From a bacterium (lineage in GTDB: Bacteria; Hydrothermota; DG-26; JAUXAN01), in assembly GCA_030619885.1 (NCBI GenBank), contig JAUXAN010000005.1, forward strand, positions 1-64,000: a stretch of 64,000 bases of DNA, in the 5' to 3' direction. The position numbers were made by a program, and so were the translations under genes. This document shows positions 33,624-42,166 of the stretch, piece by piece (within the stretch, counting starts at the first letter, position 1; every line of letters starts with the position of its first letter). The notes under the pieces are model-generated. The model searched no databases and was not told where the DNA came from. It saw nothing but the letters and a program-made list of their open reading frames with translations.

Positions 33624-34304
33624 TTAGGTGTTTTTTACAAATTCGACAAAGAGTTCTTTGAATAGAGGAATGGATTCCCAGAGGTGTTCGATATGGAACT
33701 GGACACCTACGACGAATTTATGGTTTTTGCTCTCTATCCCCTCTATCACCCCGTCTTTTGCCTTAGCAGAGGCTATGAATCCAGTCCCAAGAGCACGAAC
33801 GGACTGATGATGAAATGTGTTCACTCTGAGTTTTTTGCTTTTTAATAGATTGAATAGTATAGTTCCCTTTTTGATTTCAATCTCATGAGTTGGGTATTCG
33901 ACAGGAGCACTCTGCCAGTGTTTCAGCCCCTGGATATGCTGATTTAATGTTCCACCTGTTGCCACATTGAGCACTTGACACCCCCGGCATATCGCAAGAA
34001 TCGGAATATCTTTGCGCAGTGCAAGTTTGGTTATTTGCAACTCTGAAAAATCCCTGCCAGGGTCTATTCTCCTCACCCCTGTCGGCTCTTCGCCATAGAG
34101 TATGGGGTCGAGGTCTCTGCCACCTGCGAGGAGAAGTCCATCTACTGCATTTAATATCCGTGTAAAATTGTCTTTCAGTTCCAAGGGTGGAACCAAAAGC
34201 GGCGTTCCCTCTGCCTTCTCGATTGCACGAACATAGGGGGTTGGAAGGTAATATTTCTCACCGTCAACGGTCGTTCCACAGGTTATTCCGATGATGTGCT
34301 CCAT
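33624..34304 (-). CDS. Class I glutamine amidotransferase-like hydrolase (peptidase C26, PuuD-like)
   Basis: 226 residues from ATG 34304 (IIGITCG, the family N-terminus). The frame is open further upstream, over the end of comFB, but that part has no homology-like features. Motifs: DGLLLAGGRDLDPILYGEEP, nucleophile Cys in LAICRGCQVLNVATGG, GGTLNQHIQGL, NTFHHQSVRALG and VVGVQFHIEHLWES (His). The usual HPE triad reads HIE here. Family members hydrolyse gamma-glutamyl amides; the GCS2 ligase in the window could in principle make such bonds, but the genes are not adjacent. Confidence 0.85.
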   Translation of the reverse strand: MEHIIGITCGTTVDGEKYYLPTPYVRAIEKAEGTPLLVPPLELKDNFTRILNAVDGLLLAGGRDLDPILYGEEPTGVRRIDPGRDFSELQITKLALRKDIPILAICRGCQVLNVATGGTLNQHIQGLKHWQSAPVEYPTHEIEIKKGTILFNLLKSKKLRVNTFHHQSVRALGTGFIASAKAKDGVIEGIESKNHKFVVGVQFHIEHLWESIPLFKELFVEFVKNT

Positions 34305-34335
34305 ACTGAATGTCTTTTCCACAGGATCGTTCGGA

Positions 34336-34614
34336 CTATTTCTTCTTCTTTTCATGGTATGGAGTCTTCTTAACGGTTTCAATCGCATCGAGGATTTCGA
34401 CGGTTACCTGTGCACGGAGTTGGTCCTTCGTTAGATGAAACTTCGTTACCACCGTCCCCAAATCACTTATCGCATATTTCGTCGGAAGTCTGTTCAATGT
34501 ATGGGTAACCATATCTTTATAGCAGTTCTTGCACTTGCAAACATCATCCCGTTCTGCGAGTAGACGGTTGAGTTCCTCCCTCACCATATCTTCAAGAAAA
34601 TTTTTTACTCTCAT
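34336..34614 (-). CDS. ComFB-family protein
   Basis: 92 residues. Late-competence ComFB domain: VKNFLEDMVREELNRLL, the metal-binding CKCKNCYKDMVTHTLNRLP, TKYAISDLG, VTVEILDAIETVKK. ComFB-domain proteins in cyanobacteria bind cyclic dinucleotides; whether this one does is unknown. It is 12 nt downstream of gcvPB and shares its strand. Confidence 0.85.
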   Translation of the reverse strand: MRVKNFLEDMVREELNRLLAERDDVCKCKNCYKDMVTHTLNRLPTKYAISDLGTVVTKFHLTKDQLRAQVTVEILDAIETVKKTPYHEKKKK

Positions 34615-34626
34615 AATTCTAACCTC

Positions 34627-36051
34627 TTAATATTTTACCTTCAAATCCTTTGCAGCCTTGACCTCATCCAACCTCTTTACAACTGTTGAATGGGGCGCAC
34701 CTTTTACAACATCAGTGGGTTCTTTCGCTATCTTTATCATAGCATCGATGAACTGATCGCACGACTCCTTGCTCTCTGTCTCGGTTGGTTCTATCATCAA
34801 CGCTTCGGGAACTATCAACGGAAAGTATATCGTCGGTGCATGGACACCAAAATCCAAAAGCCTTTTAGCGATGTCGAGGGCACGAATACCCTTCTCTTTC
34901 TGGTTTCGTCCAGAAAATACACATTCGTGCATACAGTGCTGTGTATAGGGCAAAAAATACAGGTTCTCAAGTGATTTCTTTATATAGTTGGCATTGAGGA
35001 TTGCACATTCACTCATCTCTTTTAAACCTTCTTCACCCATCATTCTCAAATAGGCGTAAGCTTTCACCATCACACCGAAGTTTCCAAAAAACGAGTGAAT
35101 TTTACCTATAGAGTCCTTCCTGTCATAAACAAGAGAATACTTCCCGTTATCTTTTCTTACAAGAGGTAGGGGCAAAAACTGGGCGAGTTCTTTTTTTACA
35201 CCCAAAGGCCCTGAGCCAGGTCCACCCCCACCATGAGGCGTAGAAAAAGTTTTGTGCAGGTTAAAATGGACGATATCAAAGCCCACATCTCCAGGTCTCG
35301 ATATACCGCATAGCGCATTTAAATTGGCGCCATCCATATACATAAGTCCACCTTTTTCGTGAACGATATTACATATCTCAACAACATTCGTTTCGAATAG
35401 CCCTAATGTGTTCGGGTTTGTTAACATCATTCCCGCTACATCTTCGTCCATAGCCTTTTTCAATTCCACTAAATCGACAAGACCATTCTCATCGGATTTT
35501 ATCTGAACAGTTTTATATCCGGATAGGGTGACACTCGCTGGATTGGTTCCGTGGGATGAATCGGGAATTAAAATTTTCGAGCGGGAATGGCCCTTCTTCT
35601 TATGGTATACCCGTATTATCATAACTCCGGTCAATTCTCCATGCGCCCCTGCTGCTGGCTGTAAGGTAATCTCATCGAGACCCGCTATTTCGCATAATAG
35701 TTCTCCAAGTTCATACATAAGTTGTAAACTGCCCTGTACAGTCTCTTCTAATTGGTGAGGATGGACTGCGGTAAAACCCGAAAGTCTCGACAATTTCTCA
35801 TTGATTTTAGGATTGTATTTCATAGTACACGAACCGAGAGGATAGAACCCAAAGTCAACATGGTAATTCAATAAAGACAGCTTTGTAAAATGGCGCACCA
35901 CATCAACCTCACTGACCTCAGGTAGAGATGGTTCACTATCCCTTTTGTATTTATCAGGTATTAAAGACTCTTTTGTTGGTACATCTATTTCTGGCAGAGA
36001 AAAACCACACCGTCCTTCCTTAGATAACTCAAATATCAACTTTTCTGACAC
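34627..36051 (-). CDS. gcvPB: Glycine dehydrogenase (decarboxylating) subunit 2
   Basis: 474 residues. PLP-dependent C-terminal half of the glycine cleavage P protein. [58 protein letters not shown] and the Schiff-base Lys in [20 protein letters not shown], then [20 protein letters not shown]. Subunit 1 and the H and T proteins are not in the window. No glycine riboswitch is visible in the short upstream region. Confidence 0.94.
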   Translation of the reverse strand: MSEKLIFELSKEGRCGFSLPEIDVPTKESLIPDKYKRDSEPSLPEVSEVDVVRHFTKLSLLNYHVDFGFYPLGSCTMKYNPKINEKLSRLSGFTAVHPHQLEETVQGSLQLMYELGELLCEIAGLDEITLQPAAGAHGELTGVMIIRVYHKKKGHSRSKILIPDSSHGTNPASVTLSGYKTVQIKSDENGLVDLVELKKAMDEDVAGMMLTNPNTLGLFETNVVEICNIVHEKGGLMYMDGANLNALCGISRPGDVGFDIVHFNLHKTFSTPHGGGGPGSGPLGVKKELAQFLPLPLVRKDNGKYSLVYDRKDSIGKIHSFFGNFGVMVKAYAYLRMMGEEGLKEMSECAILNANYIKKSLENLYFLPYTQHCMHECVFSGRNQKEKGIRALDIAKRLLDFGVHAPTIYFPLIVPEALMIEPTETESKESCDQFIDAMIKIAKEPTDVVKGAPHSTVVKRLDEVKAAKDLKVKY

Positions 36052-36094
36052 AATTTTCTTTTACAAAAAAGAGGGAAAAAAGTCAATAAAAATA

Positions 36095-36122
36095 TTGACA
36101 AAAAAATTTCATTTAGTATAAT
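36095..36122 (+). promoter_or_regulatory. Leaderless promoter of the zinc-ribbon gene
   Basis: TTGACA 36095-36100, 16-nt spacer, perfect TATAAT 36117-36122, then 7 nt to GTG 36130. The strongest of the leaderless candidates. Confidence 0.75.
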
Positions 36123-36129
36123 TATTTTA

Positions 36130-36843
36130 GTGATAGAGGAGTTAAAGCAGCTCTTTTGCCTTCAAAAGATAGACGATACGCTCTTTGACATAGAGAAATT
36201 GAAGAAGGAAATACCTGAAAAATCTGTACATATTGATGCGGAAATTAGAAAGAGAGAAAAAGATTTCTTAAATATAGAAAAGGAACTCAACGATACGATA
36301 AAGAAAAGGAGACGTTTAGAAGGAAACCTCGATACTGAAAATGAAAAATTGAAAAGGTATCAGAAACAACTCTTTGAAGTCAAAACGAATAAAGAATACA
36401 CTGCGATGTTAAGTGAGATAGAAAATGCGAAGGCAAAGATATCGGAACTCGAGGAAGAGATATTAATCTTGTTCGATAAAACAGACCACCTTGTGAAAGA
36501 AGTGGAAGTTTTGAGGAAGAAGTTGGAAGATGAGAAACAAAAATTGTTGAAAGAGAAAGAATTCCTATCTGAAAAGATGAAAAGTCTGGCTCAAGATCTT
36601 CTCATAAAGAAAGACGAAAGAACGAGACTCATTGTAGGGATGAAACCAGAACTGCTCAAGAATTACGAGCGGATAAGAAAAGGCAGAAATGGTTCTGCCG
36701 TAGTTCAGATAAAAAAAGGGTTCTGTTCGGGATGTTTCACCTCACTCCCAGCACAATTCATTCATGACCTGAAAAAGAGAGATAAGATTTATACCTGTGA
36801 GCAATGTGGAAGAATCCTCGTGTGGGATGAAAGAAATGAATAA
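36130..36843 (+). CDS. C4-type zinc-ribbon coiled-coil protein
   Basis: 237 residues with GTG start. A long coiled coil (about 8-165, Lys/Glu-rich heptads) and a C-terminal zinc ribbon with CSGCFTSLPAQ and CEQCGRILVWDE, the CdsZ/zf-RING_7 family. Members are widespread and often next to RNase H or nif3-type genes; proposed roles are in nucleic-acid binding, not established. Overlaps rnhA. No Shine-Dalgarno, consistent with a leaderless mRNA. Confidence 0.88.
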   Translation: MIEELKQLFCLQKIDDTLFDIEKLKKEIPEKSVHIDAEIRKREKDFLNIEKELNDTIKKRRRLEGNLDTENEKLKRYQKQLFEVKTNKEYTAMLSEIENAKAKISELEEEILILFDKTDHLVKEVEVLRKKLEDEKQKLLKEKEFLSEKMKSLAQDLLIKKDERTRLIVGMKPELLKNYERIRKGRNGSAVVQIKKGFCSGCFTSLPAQFIHDLKKRDKIYTCEQCGRILVWDERNE

Positions 36844-37261
36844 AGCCAGTATCCTTTACATAGACGGGTCGGTGAAAGGAAATCCAGGTGATGCTGGCAT
36901 AGGGGGAGTTATTTTGAGCCATGAGGAGAAGGTTTTATCAGAATTCTCAAAATATATAGGAATTACTACAAACAATGTGGCAGAATACAAGGCTTTGATC
37001 TATGGGTTGGGTGTATGTAAAAAGTTGGGAATCGAAAGAGTAGAAATAAGAACAGACTCAAATCTCTTAATAAATCAGATAGAGGGCAAATTCAGAATCA
37101 GGAATTCTAAATTGATAAAGTTAGCGATAGAAGCAAGAAGGTCTTTGCGAGATTTTAAAGAGTGGAAGTTGGTATCGGTAAATCGCAAAGATAACAAAAT
37201 TGCGGATTCTCTTGCCAATTTGGCAATGAGAAGATGTGATTCAGAAAGTAGACACTGGTGA
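36836..37261 (+). CDS. Ribonuclease HI family protein
   Basis: 141 residues. Catalytic acids in LYIDGSVKGNPGDAGIGG (Asp), NNVAEYKALIYGL (Glu), EIRTDSNLLINQIEG (Asp) and DNKIADSLANLAM (Asp). This is the short reverse-transcriptase-H-like subtype that cleaves RNA in RNA-DNA hybrids. ATG 36836 is inside the end of the zinc-ribbon gene; an in-frame ATG at 36827 is an alternative. The last residues (DSESRHW) are encoded by the 5' end of dispersed repeat copy B, which also supplies the stop. Confidence 0.88.
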   Translation: MNKASILYIDGSVKGNPGDAGIGGVILSHEEKVLSEFSKYIGITTNNVAEYKALIYGLGVCKKLGIERVEIRTDSNLLINQIEGKFRIRNSKLIKLAIEARRSLRDFKEWKLVSVNRKDNKIADSLANLAMRRCDSESRHW

Positions 37262-37379
37262 ACACAGATTATAAAAAGAATATTGAACCAGTGAACATCT
37301 GTGTTAATCTGTCATACGATCTCTACGGGTCCGTATGGGCCCGTAGGGGCGTCTAAAAATAGTATCAGTGTCTGAATTG
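37238..37379. repeat. Long dispersed repeat, copy B
   Basis: 142 nt matching 7537-7775 but lacking the two nested palindromes. It begins inside the rnhA 3' end and stops 15 nt before the RNase P RNA. Contains a CTACGGG...CCCGTAG hairpin at about 37322-37346. Confidence 0.75.
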
Positions 37380-37435
37380 TAGGGTAAGAAAAAGGATGGA
37401 GGAGATCGGGTGATCGCCCCGCACATAAGTTGCCT

Positions 37436-37828
37436 ATGTATTACGTTTACTTACTCAAAAGCATGAAAAGTGGAAGACTGTATATAGGTTGCACGGCCAA
37501 CTTAGAGAAACGCCTTTATCAACATAATGAAGGAAAGTCTGCTGCTACAAAGTCAGAAGCTCCGTTTGAATTGATCTACTTTGAGGGTTACAAGTCCAAG
37601 AAAGATGCCATATTACGCGAAAGGAGATTAAAGCACCATGGTCAAGGTATTAGAAGATTGAGAGAGCGTCTTAAGGAGAGCATCAAGTTAGGCAACTTAT
37701 GTGCGGGGAGGAAAGTCCGGGCTCCACAGGGCAGGGTGCCTTCTAACGGAAGGATTTCGATGTGCAGTCGGAATGGAAAGTGCCACAGAAACGAGACGTC
37801 CCTATTCGGGGTCAAGGTGAAACAGTGA
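37436..37828 (+). CDS. GIY-YIG nuclease encoded in the P3 loop of RNase P RNA
   Basis: 130 residues from ATG 37436. Residues 1-84 are a complete small GIY-YIG domain of the COG2827/YhbQ type: YVYLLKS (GIY strand), GRLYIGCTANLEKRLYQHNE (YIG, Arg26, His30), PFELIYFEGYKSKKDAILRE (Glu62), RRLKHHGQGIRRLRERLKES. The catalytic Tyr, Arg and Glu are intact. The A of the ATG is the last base of the P3 5' strand. No stop codon occurs before the loop closes, so the frame runs ~45 more codons through conserved RNase P RNA sequence to TGA 37826-37828; that tail is surely not under protein selection. No Shine-Dalgarno is seen, and the start region would be base-paired in the folded RNA. Confidence 0.85.
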   Translation: MYYVYLLKSMKSGRLYIGCTANLEKRLYQHNEGKSAATKSEAPFELIYFEGYKSKKDAILRERRLKHHGQGIRRLRERLKESIKLGNLCAGRKVRAPQGRVPSNGRISMCSRNGKCHRNETSLFGVKVKQ

Positions 37829-37980
37829 GGTAAGAGCTCACTTTTATCTCTGGTAACAGGGATAGAGGTAAACCCCACCCGGAGCAAGACCAAATAGAGG
37901 ACATAGGTTGCCCGCCTCAATGGTCCTCAGGTAGGTCGCACGATCTCACTGGTGACAGTGGGACAAGATTAATGATCACC

Positions 37981-38008
37981 ATCCCGCACATAAATTTATG
38001 TGTGGGAT
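37981..38008. repeat. Extra hairpin near rnpB 3' end echoing the P3 stem
   Basis: A 28-nt hairpin (ATCCCGCACATAAA paired with TTTATGTGTGGGAT, one G-U) whose CCCGCACATAA is identical to 37418-37428 in the P3 5' strand. Typical type A RNAs have only a few single-stranded bases here. Confidence 0.7.
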
Positions 38009-38038
38009 ACAGAACCCGGCTTACAGGTCTTCTCCATC

Positions 38039-38110
38039 TATTCTTTATCCGCGGTACTCGGTGTCCGCATCCGTCCATGCGGATCCAGAGATGGTATTCA
38101 GTGTTTTTCC
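38039..38110. repeat. Hairpin repeat 3' of rnpB
   Basis: CCGCAT/ATGCGG hairpin at about 38062-38079 followed by ggatccagagatg, the same tail as in the repeat at 7687-7699. It could also help end rnpB transcription, though there is no T-tract. Confidence 0.4.
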
Positions 38111-38139
38111 TTGACAATCTCTTTCAAAATTTATATAAT
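38111..38139 (+). promoter_or_regulatory. Sigma70-type promoter of clpC
   Basis: TTGACA 38111-38116, 17-nt spacer and perfect TATAAT 38134-38139. AGGAGG at 38152-38157 shows that this gene, unlike the leaderless ones, has a leader of ~16 nt with a Shine-Dalgarno. Confidence 0.8.
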
Positions 38140-38162
38140 AAATCGTTGATTAGGAGGTATGT

Positions 38163-40616
38163 ATGAATGACAGATTTACTGAAAGAGTAAGAAAAGTCCT
38201 TCACCTCGCGAGAGAGGAGTCTGCAAGACTTCACCATGATTATATAGGAACTGAACATATTCTTCTTGGCTTAATAAGAGAGGGTGAGGGGGTGGCTGCA
38301 ATAGTAATGACAAATCTCGGATTGGATTTGGAAACTTTGCGACAGGCGGTAGAAGATGCCGTAATTGTAGGTGGGGGAACGATGACCGTCGGCGAGATAC
38401 CCCTAAACCAGAGTGCCAAGAATGCCCTTGAACTTTCGATTCGACAAGCAAAGAAATTTGGGCACAACTATGTAGGAACTGAACATCTGCTATTAGGACT
38501 TCTCCAAGAAACCAAAGGTGTAGCAGCGAGGGTATTAACAAGTCTTGGTCTCGATATAGAGATGGTGGAACGCGAAATTTTGAGACTTTTGGGTGGAGAG
38601 GACCAACTCTATAAAAAGAAAGGTAAGAAGAAATCGAAGACCCCAGCACTCGATACCTTTTGTAGAGACCTTACACAATTTGCAAAGGAAGGGAAACTCG
38701 ACCCAATAGTTGGAAGAGGGAAGGAGATGGAGAGAGTAATTCAAATCCTTTCCAGAAGGAAGAAGAACAATCCTGTCTTAATAGGTGAGCCGGGGACTGG
38801 AAAGACTGCTATCGTCGAAGGTCTTGCCCAGAAAGTAGTGGAAGGAAAGGTTCCCTTCGTATTGAGAAATAAACGAATATTACAATTAGATATGGCTGCT
38901 ATAGTCGCAGGCACAAAATATAGAGGTCAGTTTGAAGAGAGGTTGAAATCGGTAATAAATGAGATCAGAAAAAGTACAAATGTTGTCATATTTATGGACG
39001 AACTCCATACCATTGTTGGGGCTGGTGCAGCTGAAGGAGCGATAGATGCATCGAATATGTTAAAACCTGCTCTCGCAAGAGGCGAACTCCAATGCATCGG
39101 CGCAACTACACTCGAGGAGCATCGCAAGTATATCGAAAAGGATGGAGCCCTCGAGAGAAGGTTTCAGACGATAATCATAGATCCACCATCGGTCGCAGAA
39201 ACTATAAAGATATTGAAAGGGTTAAAAGAAAAATACGAACTTCATCATAGAGTTAAATATACAAATGATGCACTTATCGCTGCATCAAAACTCTCCAATA
39301 GATATATATCGGATAGATACTTACCTGATAAGGCGATAGATGTTATAGATGAAGCAGGTGCGAGGGTGAAACTTTCCATGATGCCAGAGTCTCCTGATAT
39401 TAAGAAAGCCGAGAACGAATTGAAAAAGATAATCGAACAAAAGGAAAAAGCGGTTAAGGAACAGAATTTCGAGCAGGCAGCAAAATTGAGAGATAGACAG
39501 AAAGAAGTAGAAAATGAGATAGAAAAAGTTCAAAAAGAATGGGAAGAGAAGAGCGCGAAGATCGTTGGCGAGGTTACTGAGGAAGATATCTCATATGTGA
39601 TATCAAGATGGACAGGGGTTCCTCTTATCAAGTTAGAAGAGAAAGAACAGACAAGACTCCTGAAGATGGAAGAAGAATTGATGAAGGATGTAGTAGGACA
39701 GAATGAGGCGATTCAGGTGATTTCTAAGGCAATAAGAAGGTCAAGAGCAGGACTGAAGGATCCCAGAAGACCTATAGGCTCTTTCATCTTCTTAGGTCCC
39801 ACAGGCGTAGGAAAGACCTATCTGGCAAGGATGCTTGCAAAATTTTTGTTTGATGATGAGGATGCCCTTGTCAGAATAGATATGTCCGAATATATGGAGA
39901 AATTTTCTGTCTCTCGACTGGTAGGTGCACCTCCTGGATATGTAGGTTACGAAGAAGGTGGACAACTTACAGAGAAAGTAAGAAGGAAACCATACTCCGT
40001 GGTTCTACTCGACGAGATTGAAAAGGCACATCCAGATGTCTTCAATATACTCCTTCAGGTTTTAGAAGACGGTCTTCTGACCGATAGCTTTGGAAGGAAA
40101 GTGAATTTCAAAAACACTGTGCTTGTGATAACCTCTAATATCGGTACCCGTGACATAAAGAAAGGTGTTTATTTAGGGTTTCATAAGGTTTCAGAAGATG
40201 GAAGTTATGAGAAGATGAAAGAAAATCTTCTCAACCAGTTAAAGAACACCTTCAACCCTGAATTTTTAAACAGGATTGACGAAGCCTTAGTATTCAAACC
40301 ACTGGGGGAAGTTGAAATGGAAAAAATCGTAGATATAATCTTCAGTGAAGTTGCGGAGAGGATGAAGGATAAAGGAATAAGACTCTCTATAACAAAAGAT
40401 GTTAAAAAACTTCTGGTGAAAGAGGGGTTCGACCCAAACTTTGGTGCACGCCCGTTGAAACGAGCCATTCAGCGGTTGATTGAAGACCCATTGTCAGAAG
40501 AACTGCTCTCAGGCAAGTTTGCAGAAACTAACAAGATAAAACTGGATACAGAAGAGAACAAAATCATATTCATCGAAGAAAAGAAAAAAACGCTCGCCAG
40601 TCCTGGCCAAAAATGA
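38163..40616 (+). CDS. clpC: ATP-dependent Clp protease ATP-binding subunit ClpC
   Basis: Hsp100 unfoldase that feeds substrates to ClpP. 817 residues. Double Clp-N repeat ([31 protein letters not shown] twice). AAA1 has Walker A GEPGTGKT (~208) and Walker [20 protein letters not shown]. The UVR motif [20 protein letters not shown] marks ClpC rather than ClpA or ClpB. AAA2 has GPTGVGKT (~545), [20 protein letters not shown] and [20 protein letters not shown]. No mcsA, mcsB or ctsR is present nearby. Overlaps ribF by ATGA. Confidence 0.95.
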   Translation: MNDRFTERVRKVLHLAREESARLHHDYIGTEHILLGLIREGEGVAAIVMTNLGLDLETLRQAVEDAVIVGGGTMTVGEIPLNQSAKNALELSIRQAKKFGHNYVGTEHLLLGLLQETKGVAARVLTSLGLDIEMVEREILRLLGGEDQLYKKKGKKKSKTPALDTFCRDLTQFAKEGKLDPIVGRGKEMERVIQILSRRKKNNPVLIGEPGTGKTAIVEGLAQKVVEGKVPFVLRNKRILQLDMAAIVAGTKYRGQFEERLKSVINEIRKSTNVVIFMDELHTIVGAGAAEGAIDASNMLKPALARGELQCIGATTLEEHRKYIEKDGALERRFQTIIIDPPSVAETIKILKGLKEKYELHHRVKYTNDALIAASKLSNRYISDRYLPDKAIDVIDEAGARVKLSMMPESPDIKKAENELKKIIEQKEKAVKEQNFEQAAKLRDRQKEVENEIEKVQKEWEEKSAKIVGEVTEEDISYVISRWTGVPLIKLEEKEQTRLLKMEEELMKDVVGQNEAIQVISKAIRRSRAGLKDPRRPIGSFIFLGPTGVGKTYLARMLAKFLFDDEDALVRIDMSEYMEKFSVSRLVGAPPGYVGYEEGGQLTEKVRRKPYSVVLLDEIEKAHPDVFNILLQVLEDGLLTDSFGRKVNFKNTVLVITSNIGTRDIKKGVYLGFHKVSEDGSYEKMKENLLNQLKNTFNPEFLNRIDEALVFKPLGEVEMEKIVDIIFSEVAERMKDKGIRLSITKDVKKLLVKEGFDPNFGARPLKRAIQRLIEDPLSEELLSGKFAETNKIKLDTEENKIIFIEEKKKTLASPGQK

Positions 40617-41530
40617 GAGTTGGAAGAAATTTTAAAAATTTACCAAAGGACTCAGTTATCACCATGGGTTCTTTTGATGGGTGCCATTTAGGTCATCGGA
40701 AAATCGTATCCCAACTCGTCTCTGAAGCTAAAAAGAAAAATCGACAGAGCCTGATCCTAACCTTCGACCCACCGCCACAATTTTTCTTGAAAAAGAGTAA
40801 GATTTTAACCCTTGTTGAGGAGAAAAAACAGATATTTGAAAAGTTGAGACTGGACAATCTGTTGGTCATTAAATTTGATTCAAAAATTGCATCTAAAACA
40901 GCGGAAGAGTTTATTAGAGAAATCCTTGTTGACAAGTTATCCATATCTGATATTTTAGTAGGCTACGACCACAAATTTGGTAAAGAAAGAAAAGGAGACT
41001 TTTCACTTCTTAAAAAGTTAGGCAAGAAATACAACTTTGGTGTCAGTGCTGTTTCACCACAAAATCATAATGGTTCACCCATATCGAGCACAAGAATAAG
41101 AGATGCAATCCTCAAAGGGAAGATCGAAGAAGCGAACTCTCTACTTGGCAGACCTTACTCATTTCGAGGAAGGGTCTTCAAAGACAGAGAGAGGGGAAGA
41201 AAACTTCTCTATCCTACCTGCAATTTGAAAGTGAATGAAAAGAAATTGATACCCTGTATGGGTGTGTATGTTGTGTATGTTATTTGGAAAGGGAAAAGAT
41301 TTGGTGGTATTATGAATATAGGGACAAGACCGACTTTTTCTAAATTGGGTAAGGTTTCGGTAGAGGTTCATATCTTCGATTTCAAAGAGAGATTATATGG
41401 AGAGACGATCGATGTTGAATGTGTTAAAAAAATAAGAGAAGAGCGAACATTCAAAGATGAACAATCGTTAAGACGCCAGATTGAAAAGGATGAAAAGATA
41501 GCAAGGGCAAGTATCGAGGTCGGCTCTTAG
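40613..41530 (+). CDS. ribF: Bifunctional riboflavin kinase / FAD synthetase
   Basis: 305 residues. N-terminal FAD synthetase (nucleotidyltransferase): ITMGSFDGCHLGHRKIV, LTFDPPPQFFL, ISSTRIRDAILKGKIEEAN. C-terminal riboflavin kinase: YSFRGRVFKDRERGRKLLYP (RGR..G.P.AN-type, here P-TCNL), YVVYVIWKGKRFGGIMNIGT, RPTF and VEVHIFDFKERLYGETIDVE. Makes FMN and FAD. Directly coupled to clpC. Confidence 0.93.
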   Translation: MRVGRNFKNLPKDSVITMGSFDGCHLGHRKIVSQLVSEAKKKNRQSLILTFDPPPQFFLKKSKILTLVEEKKQIFEKLRLDNLLVIKFDSKIASKTAEEFIREILVDKLSISDILVGYDHKFGKERKGDFSLLKKLGKKYNFGVSAVSPQNHNGSPISSTRIRDAILKGKIEEANSLLGRPYSFRGRVFKDRERGRKLLYPTCNLKVNEKKLIPCMGVYVVYVIWKGKRFGGIMNIGTRPTFSKLGKVSVEVHIFDFKERLYGETIDVECVKKIREERTFKDEQSLRRQIEKDEKIARASIEVGS

Positions 41531-41540
41531 AATCATTAAT

Positions 41541-41654
41541 ATGAAAATTATGAAAGAGATAGAAATTGAAGGCAAAAAGGCGATTGCATTATTTGATACT
41601 TATGTAATCCCCATTGATGATTTGGGAAGTATAGATGGAAAAGTCATTATTTAA
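41541..41654 (+). CDS. Short ORF, possible truncated aspartyl-protease-like remnant
   Basis: 37 codons: MKIMKEIEIEGKKAIALFDT, then YVIPIDDLGSIDGKVII and a stop. The EIEGKKAIALFDT segment resembles the start of retropepsin-like clan AA proteins (usually DTG), so this could be a truncated relic. It could also be a genuine small protein. No Shine-Dalgarno. It sits in the ribF-DUF177 gap. Confidence 0.3.
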   Translation: MKIMKEIEIEGKKAIALFDTYVIPIDDLGSIDGKVII

Positions 41655-41662
41655 TTTGGGTT

Positions 41663-42166
41663 ATGAAAAAGATAAATGTTAGTGAACTTTTAGATGGCGA
41701 AAATAGATTGGACTTTTCTCTGCAACCTTGTATAGATGGAATAGTTGACGAGGTTCACCCCGTTAGATGTTCACTATCTAACGGGGTAAAAGTAAACCTC
41801 TTGTTAACAAAGGCAGGCAAATCAATTCATACCAGAGGAGATGTATGTTTCACCACTGAACTGGAATGTGCAAGATGCCTCAAAAAATTTGAAAAAGACT
41901 TTTCTGACTATATAGATATACGCTTTTTACCTTTCACGGAGGGCAAAGACGAGGTGAATGCCGAACTCACCGAAGAGGGTATGGGTGTAGCGTTTTACGA
42001 AGGCGATGAGATAGACCTGGAAAAGATAGTAGTGGATACGGTCTTCCTCTCAATTCCTATGAAATCTCTGTGCAAAGTAGATTGCAAAGGATTGTGTCCA
42101 AAGTGTGGCAAGGATTTGAATGAAGGGGATTGCGACTGCACAGAAGGAAATACCGACTCGAGATGA
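41663..42166 (+). CDS. DUF177 (YceD) family protein carrying a palindromic in-frame insertion
   Basis: 167 residues. YceD-type: a beta-rich N-terminal half, the RGDVCFTTELECARCLKKFE core (ELxCxRC), an acidic middle and the C-terminal LCKVDCKGLCPKCGKDLNEG Cys cluster. YceD is linked to 23S rRNA/ribosome assembly and normally precedes rpmF; no rpmF follows here. Residues 32-42 (HPVRCSLSNGV) are encoded by a 31-nt palindrome at 41757-41787. Removing it would join IVDE/V to KVNLLLTKAG, the usual strand pattern. Confidence 0.85.
   Translation: MKKINVSELLDGENRLDFSLQPCIDGIVDEVHPVRCSLSNGVKVNLLLTKAGKSIHTRGDVCFTTELECARCLKKFEKDFSDYIDIRFLPFTEGKDEVNAELTEEGMGVAFYEGDEIDLEKIVVDTVFLSIPMKSLCKVDCKGLCPKCGKDLNEGDCDCTEGNTDSR
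41757..41787. repeat. 31-nt palindromic element inside the DUF177 gene
   Basis: ACCCCGTTAGAT / ATCTAACGGGGT stem around gttcact. Same length, ends and inner CGTTA/TAACG as the intergenic element at 7561-7591, while the central bases differ with pairing kept. Confidence 0.8.

Larger units (their letters stand above)
37394..38038 (+). ncRNA. rnpB: RNase P RNA (type A) with an ORF-bearing P3 insertion
   Basis: Catalytic RNA that matures tRNA 5' ends. P1: GATGGAGGAGA (37395-37405) pairs with TCTTCTCCATC (38028-38038). P2: GGTGATC (~37409) with GATCACC (37974-37980). Conserved cores are all present: GAGGAAAGTCCGGGCTCC, ACAGGGCAGGGTGCC, GGTAACAGGG...GGTAAACCCC, GGAGCAAGACCAAATAG, CAGGTAGGTCGC and ACAGAACCCGGCTTA. 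P3 is a perfect 20-bp stem (37417-37436 with 37689-37708) closed by a 252-nt loop carrying a GIY-YIG ORF. Without the loop the RNA would be ~393 nt, a normal size. An additional hairpin at 37981-38008 sits between P2 and the ACAGAACCCGG segment. Confidence 0.95.

Noticed and set aside
36052..36094. Glycine riboswitch upstream of gcvPB
   Set aside because: Only ~45 nt separate gcvPB from the divergent promoter and no aptamer-like sequence is present.
37642..37920. 92-codon minus-strand open frame over rnpB
   Set aside because: Antisense to conserved RNase P RNA; no coding features.
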